Positions 1 through 6,220 of a DNA stretch of 9,220 nt are shown here, piece after piece. A program made the position numbers and the translations under genes. The stretch comes from a methanogenic archaeon (GTDB taxonomy: Archaea > Thermoplasmatota > Thermoplasmata > Methanomassiliicoccales > Methanomethylophilaceae): positions 1 through 9,220 of the forward strand of contig CADAGG010000063.1 in assembly GCA_902787415.1 (NCBI GenBank), read 5' to 3'. The notes under the pieces are model-generated. The model was given only the letters and a program-made list of their open reading frames with translations, did not search any database and was not told the DNA's origin. Position 1 is the stretch's first letter. Every line of letters starts with the position of its first letter.

Positions 1-1
1 T

Positions 2-37
2 GCTTACCTGATGATATCTGATATTGCCGCGCAGCAG
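2..37 (+). pseudogene. Possible upstream fragment of the DUF2284 gene, in a different frame
   Basis: The frame beginning at base 2 reads AYLMISDIAAQQ and stops at TAA 38-40. In DUF2284 proteins a hydrophobic stretch of the type 'YKKALVI' lies some 25-35 residues before the C-terminal cysteine cluster, and this peptide sits at about that place relative to the following open frame. Adding one base near the GCAGCAG at 31-37 would join the two frames as AAQQVTHTMISREV. I therefore infer that this is the interior of the same gene, whose N-terminal half lies outside the window. The alternative is that it is simply the end of an unrelated upstream gene, with the short downstream gene starting eight bases later. 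Only 12 residues are visible, so the family assignment rests on position and hydrophobic pattern. Confidence 0.4.
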
Positions 38-48
38 TAACACATACT

Positions 49-312
49 ATGATCAGCAGGGAGGTGCAGAACAACATCAGGCGCATCTCCGTACTCGCAC
101 GCTCGAGCGGCCTCGACAACCTCCCGCTGGGCGACGGCGGATGCACCTACTGCGACAGGTGTGCCTATCCGGACCCCTGCAGCTATCCCAACCGCAGGGT
201 CATCAGCATCAGCGGCATGGGCATCGACATGGAGAAGTACCTCGGCGCACAGGGCATCAAGTTCACGTTCGAGAAGGATGCCGTCACCCTCTACGCCTTC
301 ATACTGTTCTGA
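49..312 (+). CDS. DUF2284-type predicted metal-binding protein, C-terminal half only
   Basis: The 87-residue product carries a cysteine cluster C32-x2-C35-x2-C38-x5-C44 followed by a proline and the segment SGMGIDMEKYL. This is the typical C-terminal end of DUF2284, a family of about 150-200 residues that is common in anaerobic archaea and bacteria and predicted to bind metal; its biochemical role is not established. The product is about half the family length. It ends in the hydrophobic LYAFILF, also typical of the family end. No convincing ribosome binding site precedes the ATG at 49, and a stop (TGA 19-21) closes this frame just upstream. The missing N-terminal half probably lies beyond the window in another frame (see the 2-37 entry). 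The stop is seven bases from the 3' end of the convergent tRNA gene. The domain call is fairly firm; that this is an intact, expressed gene is doubtful. Confidence 0.62.
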   Translation: MISREVQNNIRRISVLARSSGLDNLPLGDGGCTYCDRCAYPDPCSYPNRRVISISGMGIDMEKYLGAQGIKFTFEKDAVTLYAFILF

Positions 313-313
313 G

Positions 314-319
314 AAAAAA
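314..319 (-). terminator. T-run terminator of the tRNA-Ser gene
   Basis: Immediately after the encoded CCA the minus strand reads TTTTTT followed by CTC. Runs of T downstream of RNA genes are the usual archaeal termination signal. The run lies in the seven-base gap between this gene and the stop of the convergent DUF2284 gene. Confidence 0.6.
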
Positions 320-407
320 TGGCGCGGAAAGAGAGATTCGAACTCCCGAGGTGAATCACCACCGGATTTCAAGTCCGGCGCATTGGTCCAGGCTGTGCCA
401 CTTCCGC
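320..407 (-). tRNA. tRNA-Ser (anticodon UGA), CCA encoded
   Basis: On the minus strand a complete class II cloverleaf can be folded. The acceptor stem GCGGAAG (407-401) pairs with TTTCCGC (330-324) with one G-U pair. The D stem is GCA/TGC and the loop contains GG. The anticodon stem CCGGA/TCCGG surrounds the loop CTTGAAA, so the anticodon is TGA (371-369), reading UCA. A long variable arm, GGTG-ATT-CACC, is the serine hallmark and excludes a 76-base class I tRNA. The T arm is GGGAG-TTCGAAT-CTCTC. G at 323 is the discriminator base expected for serine, and CCA follows directly at 322-320, so the 3' end is encoded rather than only added later. I see no intron. Confidence 0.96.
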
Positions 408-431
408 TTGAAACCCCCTATCGTGAAAGAC

Positions 432-439
432 ATAATTAA
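432..439 (-). promoter_or_regulatory. Probable TATA box of tRNA-Ser
   Basis: The minus strand reads TTAATTAT about 28 bases before the first base of the mature tRNA, which is the right distance for an archaeal TATA box with a very short 5' leader. It begins only two bases past the stop codon of the transporter gene, so the tRNA may be transcribed from its own promoter, by read-through from the transporter, or both. Confidence 0.5.
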
Positions 440-441
440 CG

Positions 442-1392
442 TTACTGTGCCTTTCCGCCGTAGGATTTGGTCTCTTCGGGATATATTTCGGCAGGCCAGT
501 TTGTTGACACCGACTTATTCGTAAGCGCAAACCAGACCGATTCGACCACCAGGGAAAGGGCACACGGCAGGGCTGCCTCCGGATAGCTCACCAGCAGCAG
601 CATGCACAGAGACGCTCCCAAACCGGAATTCTTCCAGACTCCGTATCCGACATAAACCACGGTATTCTGCCTCTGCACCCCTTTCTTCCTCAGGATATAG
701 AGCATCAGGGAACCTACGATGAAGGTCCTGAAGATACAGGCGAGAACCAGCATACCGAGGAGGTCCACGTTCTCGAAGATGAAATCCCTGTTGCGTCCCA
801 GAGTAAGCACCAGTAGCACCATCATCAACACGTTGATGAAGGACACCTTGTACTTCCTTTGGATGGAGACCCTGCTCAGGGGGATGTTCAGCAGCACGGG
901 GATGCCGATGAACAGGATGATGTACTTCAGGATCTCGAGAGGACTTACTGCATCACCGATGAAAACGAAAGTCATGGCAGGAGTAATGAACATCGCCGCT
1001 CCATAGATCAGGACCATGGCGATCATGGTCATCGCCATATTGCCTTTCATCATAAGTGCCAGAGTCACCACGGACACTCCCGCGGGGACCGCCGCGAGCA
1101 TGACCCAACCGTACCACAGAGCAGTATTGTCGATGAAGAATAAACCCATCAGGAGTGCGGAACCGGTGCAGATACCGAAACAACAGATCAGTGATAGAAC
1201 TGCGGGCTTGATATCGCTGCGGAACTCTTCACTCTTAATATGAAGCCCGTGGATCGAGGCCGTGAGCTGCACCGTCAGAACGGCGATAGAAAGCGGAGCC
1301 GCGATGTCTCCGATGGATCCGATGCAAAGTGCCAGCACTATGCCCAATGCGACGAATATCCTCACATCGGTGGCATAGTTCCAGAAATCCAT
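442..1392 (-). CDS. Bile acid:sodium symporter (BASS)-like membrane transporter
   Basis: The 316-residue product is almost entirely hydrophobic, with roughly nine or ten membrane-spanning stretches starting near residue 11 and ending near 292, then a charged tail of about 24 residues. Features typical of the BASS superfamily, which includes bile acid symporters and ACR3 arsenite exporters, can be seen: AAVPAGVSVVTLALMMKGN at 100-118, a proline-containing helix at 131-145, and WKNSGLGASL at 253-262, which corresponds to the conserved 'N-S/T-x-L-A' crossover helix of the second half. The family moves organic anions or arsenite with Na+ or H+; the substrate here cannot be told from sequence. The gene follows the helicase by 24 bases on the same strand, so co-transcription is likely. 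The minus strand has CAGGTCC directly before the ATG, only a weak ribosome binding site. A TAAATA element overlapping the helicase stop could also act as a local promoter. Other ten-helix transporter families remain possible. Confidence 0.68.
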   Translation of the reverse strand: MDFWNYATDVRIFVALGIVLALCIGSIGDIAAPLSIAVLTVQLTASIHGLHIKSEEFRSDIKPAVLSLICCFGICTGSALLMGLFFIDNTALWYGWVMLAAVPAGVSVVTLALMMKGNMAMTMIAMVLIYGAAMFITPAMTFVFIGDAVSPLEILKYIILFIGIPVLLNIPLSRVSIQRKYKVSFINVLMMVLLVLTLGRNRDFIFENVDLLGMLVLACIFRTFIVGSLMLYILRKKGVQRQNTVVYVGYGVWKNSGLGASLCMLLLVSYPEAALPCALSLVVESVWFALTNKSVSTNWPAEIYPEETKSYGGKAQ

Positions 1393-1416
1393 GGACCTGC
1401 GATAAACGTGCGGTAT

Positions 1417-3465
1417 TTACGCTTTTTTGGCAAAAAATTTAACCGCATCGGCCACGGGGTCATCGGAAGGTACCGCTTCCAGCTGCCTGGCGTCGCGTGC
1501 CGCGCGGTTGTCCAGGATCACGGCCATGCCCCTGTCGGTGGGGGTTCTGATGAGACGCCCGATGGCCTGCCTCATCTTCCTGACCGCGGGGATCTGGCTG
1601 GTGAGCTTCCATCCGAATCCGGCACCGTACTTCTGGTCGTACATGTCCTTCATGGCCTTGATCTCCAGGGAGGGCGGGGGATAGGGTATCCCCACGATGA
1701 CGGCGAAGCACAGCTCGTCGCCGGGGAAGTCCATTCCCTCTGCAACGGAACCGCCCATGACGCACACGAAGACCCCGGAACGTCCGCTCCTGAACTGGTC
1801 GAGGGCCGCCATGGTCTTCTTCTGCCTGCCGGACTCCTCCCAGTAGATGTTCTTGTAGATAGCCTCCTCCAGGTAGGGTCTCATCTCCTTCATGACGCGG
1901 TAGGAGGGCATAAAGACCAGGATGTTCTTGTCCACGGCGTTGCAGAGCTGGGCGACGGTGCGCTGGAGCTGCTGCTTCATCGCGGGGTTCCTCTGGAGCT
2001 CCTGGAAGTTGGTGGTCAGGACCTTGGAGTAGACCACGAGCTTGTTCTCCTTGGGGAACGGCGAGGGGTAGGTACGGGGGATCGAGTCCATGGGAAGTCC
2101 CAGCACCTTGGCGTAGGTGGAGAGGGGCTGCAGGGTACCGGACATGTGCACGGCGCCCTTCAGGTCGTTCATGAACTTCCCGATGTCCACGGGGTCGATG
2201 CATCCGGCGGTGAGGACCTCTCCGTCCTCGTTGGTGCGGATGGCCTTGACGTATCTGTCGGCGGGCGATTTGACCCACTTGCGGAGCAGCACGGCCAAAT
2301 CCAGGAGAGGGCTGGACGGGGCATCCGTGTCGGCGAGGGCATCCTGCCTGTTCTCGCCGATCTCGTTCATGCGCTCCACCATCATGTCGAGCTGCGTCCT
2401 GCCGGTCTTGAGCATGTTGCAGATCGATCCTTCCAGCTCGTCCGCCTTCAGCAGGGCCTCGGAACCGCCGAAGGGGATCTTCCCGCTCGCCAGGTCGCGC
2501 ATGGCGTTCTTCAGCGCCCTGACCAGGTCGTCGATCACCACGCCGTCGCCCACCTCGGGCCTCTTCAGCACACTGCATTCGTCGAGGGCGGAGTTGACCA
2601 GCCTGAGGTTGATGGAGAAGCTCTCCTGCTCCCTCACGGCGTCCATGAGGTTGTGGGCCTCGTCGACGATGAGGACTATGTCCTTGGGCTCCACGTCGAG
2701 CACCGAAAGGAAGTTCTCTCTGATGTCTGGGTCTATGATGTGGATGTATGGTGCGACGATGACGTCGAAGTCCTTCATCATCGCCTTCTTGACTTCATAG
2801 GGGCATACCTTCAGGCCCCTGCAGTAGGCGTCGATCTCGTCCGATTTGGGGAAGGCGCGCTTGCAGTACGCTTCCACCGTATCCGTCTGATGGCCCACCT
2901 GCTCGAAGTACGGGCAGCCTCCGCTGCGGCCCTGCTGACTCCTCTGCTTCCTGTCGGAGCACAAGGTCGAAAGGGCGTTGGGGGACAGGTTGTCGAAGTC
3001 CGCACGGGACTGGAGCAGGGGACATGACTTGTTCCTTCCGGTGAGGGTGATCCCCGACACGGGCTTGAGGGTGGAGATGGCCTTCAGCTCCTTCATGACC
3101 TGGTCCGACTGCGAGATGGTACGGGTGATGTAGATGATCTTCTTGCCGCGGGCCTTGGCGTGCTCCAGCGAACCCGCGAGGGAGGTGATGGTCTTGCCGG
3201 TACCGGTCCCGGATTCGATGACGATGTGCTTCCCGGCGTCCAGGGCGTTGCGGATGTCCTTGATGATGTCGAGCTGCACCTCCCTGGGCTCGTACGGGAG
3301 ATAGGGGGCGTCCTGGTTGACCTGCGAGATAACCTTGGGCCCGTCGCTCTTGGGGGGCGCGGTCCAGTTCTCGACGGAACCGTCGAGGGGCATGCCGCAG
3401 GAGGAGCAGCGGGGCATACCGGGGAAGGTCATCGAACCGCAGTTGGGACAGAACCTGGTCTTCAC
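1417..3465 (-). CDS. XPD/Rad3-like superfamily 2 Fe-S DNA helicase with N-terminal zinc ribbon
   Basis: The product (682 residues) is an ATP-dependent helicase of the XPD/Rad3/DinG group, which unwinds DNA 5' to 3' in repair and related processes. Visible motifs are Walker A SGTGTGKT (85-92), the DEAH box VDEAH (267-271) and motif VI QAIGRLIRTPTDRG (633-646), the last very close to XPD. Between motifs I and II lie cysteines at 148, 169, 184, 201, 215 and 221; four of them are expected to hold the Fe-S cluster that defines this group, most likely including 148, 184 and 221. The first 23 residues form a separate zinc ribbon (C6-x2-C9...C20-x2-C23), which most archaeal XPD proteins lack; the total is also somewhat longer than the usual 550-650 or so. 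The start is GTG. It is chosen because GGAGGTG lies six bases upstream and because the zinc ribbon begins at once. Specific function (nucleotide excision repair or other) is not provable here. The gene is the first of a two-gene unit with the downstream transporter. Confidence 0.9.
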   Translation of the reverse strand: MKTRFCPNCGSMTFPGMPRCSSCGMPLDGSVENWTAPPKSDGPKVISQVNQDAPYLPYEPREVQLDIIKDIRNALDAGKHIVIESGTGTGKTITSLAGSLEHAKARGKKIIYITRTISQSDQVMKELKAISTLKPVSGITLTGRNKSCPLLQSRADFDNLSPNALSTLCSDRKQRSQQGRSGGCPYFEQVGHQTDTVEAYCKRAFPKSDEIDAYCRGLKVCPYEVKKAMMKDFDVIVAPYIHIIDPDIRENFLSVLDVEPKDIVLIVDEAHNLMDAVREQESFSINLRLVNSALDECSVLKRPEVGDGVVIDDLVRALKNAMRDLASGKIPFGGSEALLKADELEGSICNMLKTGRTQLDMMVERMNEIGENRQDALADTDAPSSPLLDLAVLLRKWVKSPADRYVKAIRTNEDGEVLTAGCIDPVDIGKFMNDLKGAVHMSGTLQPLSTYAKVLGLPMDSIPRTYPSPFPKENKLVVYSKVLTTNFQELQRNPAMKQQLQRTVAQLCNAVDKNILVFMPSYRVMKEMRPYLEEAIYKNIYWEESGRQKKTMAALDQFRSGRSGVFVCVMGGSVAEGMDFPGDELCFAVIVGIPYPPPSLEIKAMKDMYDQKYGAGFGWKLTSQIPAVRKMRQAIGRLIRTPTDRGMAVILDNRAARDARQLEAVPSDDPVADAVKFFAKKA

Positions 3466-3470
3466 AGCAG

Positions 3471-3477
3471 CACCTCC
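3471..3477 (-). promoter_or_regulatory. Strong ribosome binding site deciding the GTG start of the helicase
   Basis: The minus strand carries GGAGGTG, a near-perfect complement of the 3' end of archaeal 16S rRNA, with a six-base gap after GGAGGT before the GTG codon at 3465-3463. This supports a leadered transcript and the GTG start. The element lies inside a tiny frame, MSSEVLL (3485-3462), whose TGA overlaps the helicase GTG. Confidence 0.75.
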
Positions 3478-3507
3478 GATGACATGTTGAAACCCGCTTC
3501 CACAGTA

Positions 3508-3535
3508 TCCCTTCCGATAACGACAGTGGAAGGGA
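3508..3535 (-). repeat. Perfect 8-base inverted repeat in the helicase leader
   Basis: TCCCTTCC (3508-3515) and GGAAGGGA (3528-3535) are exact reverse complements around a 12-base loop. The structure covers the predicted transcription start and early leader of the helicase gene. A second, mutually exclusive pairing uses CTTCCAC (3497-3503) with GTGGAAG (3526-3532). It could be an operator or an RNA leader structure; the sequence alone does not say which. Confidence 0.55.
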
Positions 3536-3542
3536 GACCACC

Positions 3543-3550
3543 TATATAGC
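3543..3550 (-). promoter_or_regulatory. TATA box of the helicase-transporter unit
   Basis: The minus strand reads CTATATAG, a good archaeal TATA element. Transcription would begin near 3520, giving a leader of about 55 bases that contains the inverted repeat and the GGAGGTG site. A ten-base palindrome, CTGCATGCAG (3560-3569), sits nine bases upstream, where archaeal activators or repressors often bind. Confidence 0.55.
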
Positions 3551-3592
3551 GTATGGCGACTGCATGCAGCCCCGTACGGATGCCTCCCCTCG

Positions 3593-3674
3593 GTTTCCTC
3601 TGAAACGCAGTTTCCGCGTTTGTATAATCGTTTTTGACATTTTCCGCCCCCGAACGATGCGGAAAACCCCGCAT
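3593..3674. repeat. Cluster of short overlapping inverted repeats in the non-coding region
   Basis: The 261-base gap between the helicase and phosphate transporter genes has no credible gene. It holds GTTTC-CTCT-GAAAC (3593-3606), GAAAC-GCA-GTTTC (3602-3614) and AAACGC/GCGTTT (3603-3608 with 3616-3621), which share bases and cannot all form together. A separate hairpin, ATGCGG/CCGCAT, has a six-base loop (3657-3674). AAACGCAG occurs twice in the same orientation (3603-3610 and 3696-3703). Each repeat is short enough to arise by chance; the density is what draws attention. Confidence 0.35.
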
Positions 3675-3740
3675 TAACTCCGATTGCCCCCCGAAAAACG
3701 CAGAACTCCTCCCCTCCCTATCGCGCATGTTATAGTCAGA

Positions 3741-3748
3741 CTTATAAG
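3741..3748 (+). promoter_or_regulatory. Probable TATA box of the phosphate transporter
   Basis: CTTATAAG is a symmetric TATA-like element. Its position predicts transcription from about 3770 and a leader of roughly 30 bases before the ATG at 3802. No convincing ribosome binding site is seen in that leader. Archaeal phosphate transporters are often controlled by phosphate supply, but no recognisable operator for this is visible. Confidence 0.5.
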
Positions 3749-3801
3749 GGAATTCGAAAATCCGAGGATGCCGAAACCCCTTCACCCAAAGAAGTGTACC
3801 A

Positions 3802-5466
3802 ATGGACTTGACCGTCGCGATTCTTTCATTGTTCGCCGGAATCGGTGTCTTCCTAGTAGCATGCACCATGCTGAGCGGGAACCTCGAGGCCATCTGCGGA
3901 AGCAGACTCAGGCATCTTTTCGCCAGGGCCTCCGAGAAGAAACTCGTCGGAGTCGGTATCGGAGCGGCCGCCACCGCTGCCATCCAGAGCTCCGGAGCCA
4001 CCACCGTCCTGGTCATCGGTTTCGTCAAAGCGGGTATAATGTCGCTGACGCTGGCCGCCGCCGTCATCTACGGAGCCAACATCGGTACCACCATCACCGC
4101 GCAGATCGTCGCCTGGGGTTCCAGCAGCGGATCCGACCTCCTTACCTATGTCTTCGCCGCCATGGCGGGAGTCGGTGCCTTCGTATCCGCCTACGCCAAG
4201 AAGGACAAGACCCGCAACATCGGGAGCGCCGTGGCCGCCTTCGGTATGCTCTTCGTCGGTCTCCAGCTCATGAGCTCCGCCATGGCCGACTTCGCCGAGG
4301 AGCCCTCCGTGAGGGACTACCTCGCGAGCATCGACAACCTTGTCATCCTCGTCCTCATCGGCGCGGCCCTCACCGCCCTCGTTCAGAGTTCGTCCGTCAT
4401 GACAGCTGTCATCATCACCATGATCGGCGGCGGACTTATCGGGCTCAACCAGGGTATCTACCTCACCATCGGATCCAACATCGGATCCTGCGTGGTCGCC
4501 ATCATGGCCGGAATGACCGGCGGACTCAACGCGAAGAGGACCGCCCTCATCCACCTTCTTTTCAACGTCTTCGGAGCCCTGATCTTCATCGTCTTCGGAT
4601 TCGTCCTCATCTACGGGTTCAACACCGACTACGGCGCGCTGTTCAGCGGAATGTTCCCCAGCGAGCAGATCGACCTCGCCATGTTCCACACCGTGTTCAA
4701 CGTGGTGACCGTCCTCGTCATGCTGCCCCTCACCGGCATGCTCATCAACGTCGTCATGCGCATCGTCCCCGACAAGACCACCGCCAGGGGAGAGAGCGTC
4801 AACGGCCCCCACCTCTACTTCGTGGACGACAACATGCTCAAGACCCCCGCCATCGCGGTCGGAGAGGTCAAGAACGAGATCCTCAACATGGCGCAGCAGG
4901 CCAACGAGAACTTCCACAGGTCCCTGAACATCATCCGCACCCTCGACATGACCGAGAGGCAGAAGTTCGCGGACACCGAGGACCAGCTTGACTACACCGC
5001 GAGGGAGCTCACCCACTTCCTGCTCAAGCTCTCCAACACCAAGCTGAGCGACAGGGACAGCGTCTACATCTCCACCGCCTTCAGGACCATCAACGACCTC
5101 GAGAGGGTCGGCGACTACGCCGAGAACATCGTCGAGTACGCCGAGAAGCTGAAAGCGGGCAACGAGTCGTTCTCCGACATCGCCTGCGCCGAGATCGACA
5201 ACGTGGAGGAGATCGTCGAGAACCTCTACCACAAGATCATGGCCGCCTACAAGGCGAGGGACGAGAAGACCCTCGAGGTCGCATACGACATCGAGGAACA
5301 GGTCGACAACGTCACCGACCAGATGGCGGACAACCACATCGAGCGTCTGGGACAGGGCGTCTGCAGCCCCACCGTGGGTGCCGAATTCTTATCCATGACC
5401 TCCGACATCGAGAGGATCGCGGACCACTACATCAACGTCGGCAAGACCATCAGGGAGCTTCAGTGA
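3802..5466 (+). CDS. Na+/phosphate cotransporter family protein with C-terminal PhoU domain
   Basis: The 554-residue product has two Na/Pi-cotransporter repeats followed by a PhoU-like domain. The repeats show the paired signature motifs of the family: Q62-S-S followed by G-A-T-T and GANIGTT (91-97) in the first, Q195-S-S and GSNIGSC (224-230) in the second. These QSS segments form the substrate and sodium path in SLC34/NptA-type carriers. About eight membrane helices end near residue 322. From about 355 on the sequence is soluble, charged and helical, with FRTINDLERVGDYAENI and the later TSDIERIADHYINVGKTI, the two E/D-rich signatures of PhoU that bind metal. The bacterial YjbB proteins have the same layout. 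The likely role is phosphate movement across the membrane, perhaps export at high phosphate, with PhoU sensing or gating; direction is not evident. The start gives a normal family N-terminus. Confidence 0.92.
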   Translation: MDLTVAILSLFAGIGVFLVACTMLSGNLEAICGSRLRHLFARASEKKLVGVGIGAAATAAIQSSGATTVLVIGFVKAGIMSLTLAAAVIYGANIGTTITAQIVAWGSSSGSDLLTYVFAAMAGVGAFVSAYAKKDKTRNIGSAVAAFGMLFVGLQLMSSAMADFAEEPSVRDYLASIDNLVILVLIGAALTALVQSSSVMTAVIITMIGGGLIGLNQGIYLTIGSNIGSCVVAIMAGMTGGLNAKRTALIHLLFNVFGALIFIVFGFVLIYGFNTDYGALFSGMFPSEQIDLAMFHTVFNVVTVLVMLPLTGMLINVVMRIVPDKTTARGESVNGPHLYFVDDNMLKTPAIAVGEVKNEILNMAQQANENFHRSLNIIRTLDMTERQKFADTEDQLDYTARELTHFLLKLSNTKLSDRDSVYISTAFRTINDLERVGDYAENIVEYAEKLKAGNESFSDIACAEIDNVEEIVENLYHKIMAAYKARDEKTLEVAYDIEEQVDNVTDQMADNHIERLGQGVCSPTVGAEFLSMTSDIERIADHYINVGKTIRELQ

Positions 5467-6181
5467 AGCCCGAGGATCCCGAGCAGTTTTTCCTCGAAAT
5501 CGTACCATTCCTTTCCGACGGTGCCGCCGAGCACGTAACGGATCTCCCCTCTGTCGAAGCACAGCGTCCACGAGACGTATTGGGAGCCGGGGTTCCTCTC
5601 GTACCCTATGCGGGGCATGGGGGATTTTTCCACCAGAGACTTCACGGCATCCCACTGCTCCGGGGTCAGCTTCAGAGCCTTCTCGCCGCGGCGGGTCATC
5701 TCCACGGACGACCCTCCCGCCTCCTCGAGGTGGCAGGAGCAGTTGAACCCGTCCCTGATGAAACGGTATTCGAGGAGCTTCAGTTCGGAGACATCGCATC
5801 TCACTGTGGAGGACAGCTCCTTCAGCAGGTCGCAGATGCTGCCGTAGAGCCTGTAGAACAGCTCGGGCCTCTCGCCCTTGCCCCAGGACTGCACCGCAAC
5901 GATCCCGCGGGCCTTGACCTTCACATCCCACATGATGTCGGAGTCCTCCGCGGATTCGTACTGCTGCTCCCACGACACGAGGCCGCAGGATTCCACGATG
6001 GAGTCTATCCTCTGCATCAGCGGATCGTCCAAACGGAAGGTCCAGCTGAAATCGGGTATCCCGTGCTCCTTCCCGGCCCCATGCAGATGGCCACGAGCTT
6101 GCGCTCGTCCTCCGAGGATTCGAGGGAGATCATGGACGCGTCGTCGCTGTAGATGAAGGAGAATCCCGATTCGTACTCCAT
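5460..6181 (-). CDS. Unrecognised protein with two similar halves, frame broken by an apparent 1-base loss
   Basis: I do not recognise this protein. The best start is ATG at 6181-6179: a TTTTTAAA box lies 25 bases upstream, predicting a leaderless transcript beginning at this A. That frame encodes MEYESGFSFIYSDDASMI and on to ...KLVAICMG, then meets TGA at 6019-6017. The rest of the protein is open in the neighbouring frame from about 6077 to 5460. One extra base in the GGGG run (CCCC at 6077-6080 on the plus strand) joins them as AICMG-AGKEHG and gives about 240 residues. A GTG at 6185 opens the downstream frame without a break, but its first 36 residues are Arg/His-rich and unlike the rest. 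The joined product is acidic and soluble, without membrane segments, and its two halves resemble each other: RLDDPLMQRIDSIVE against KLTPEQWDAVKSLVE, each followed by a tyrosine, a tryptophan and a C-terminal helix. The last codons overlap the end of the convergent transporter gene. Confidence 0.6.
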
Positions 6182-6202
6182 GCACCCCCCATCCAATAGT
6201 GG

Positions 6203-6210
6203 TTTAAAAA
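6203..6210 (-). promoter_or_regulatory. TATA box giving a leaderless start at 6181
   Basis: The minus strand reads TTTTTAAA with its centre about 25 bases before the ATG at 6181, the usual distance from TATA box to transcription start in archaea. This places the first transcribed base at or next to the start codon. It is the main evidence for preferring that ATG over the GTG four bases upstream. Confidence 0.55.
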
Positions 6211-6220
6211 GGGCGTCGGA

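Noticed and set aside
1240..3027. Long plus-strand open frame of 595 codons opposite the helicase gene
   Set aside because: It lies antisense to a helicase with clear motifs, is unusually rich in His, Gly, Val and Asp, and has no recognisable domain. This is the expected shadow of GC-rich third codon positions.
3462..4067. Minus-strand open frame of 201 codons ending on the helicase start
   Set aside because: Most of it is antisense to the transporter's N-terminal part, and the remainder crosses the promoter region without a plausible start or domain. Only the short MSSEVLL end was kept as an observation.
3684..4991. Plus-strand open frame of 435 codons over the phosphate transporter, with an ATG at 3768 near the predicted transcription start
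   Set aside because: The product is Arg/His-rich low-complexity sequence in the +2 shadow of a transporter with intact QSS motifs and PhoU signatures.
3853..5337. Minus-strand open frame of 494 codons opposite the phosphate transporter
   Set aside because: Composition is almost all Val, Asp, Glu, Gly and His with no domain, which is typical of an antisense shadow.
6071..6080. Programmed -1 frameshift as the main explanation for the broken gene
   Set aside because: There is no canonical X XXY YYZ heptamer and no evident downstream stimulator, so a plain indel or sequencing error is more likely, although re-pairing on GGG is possible.
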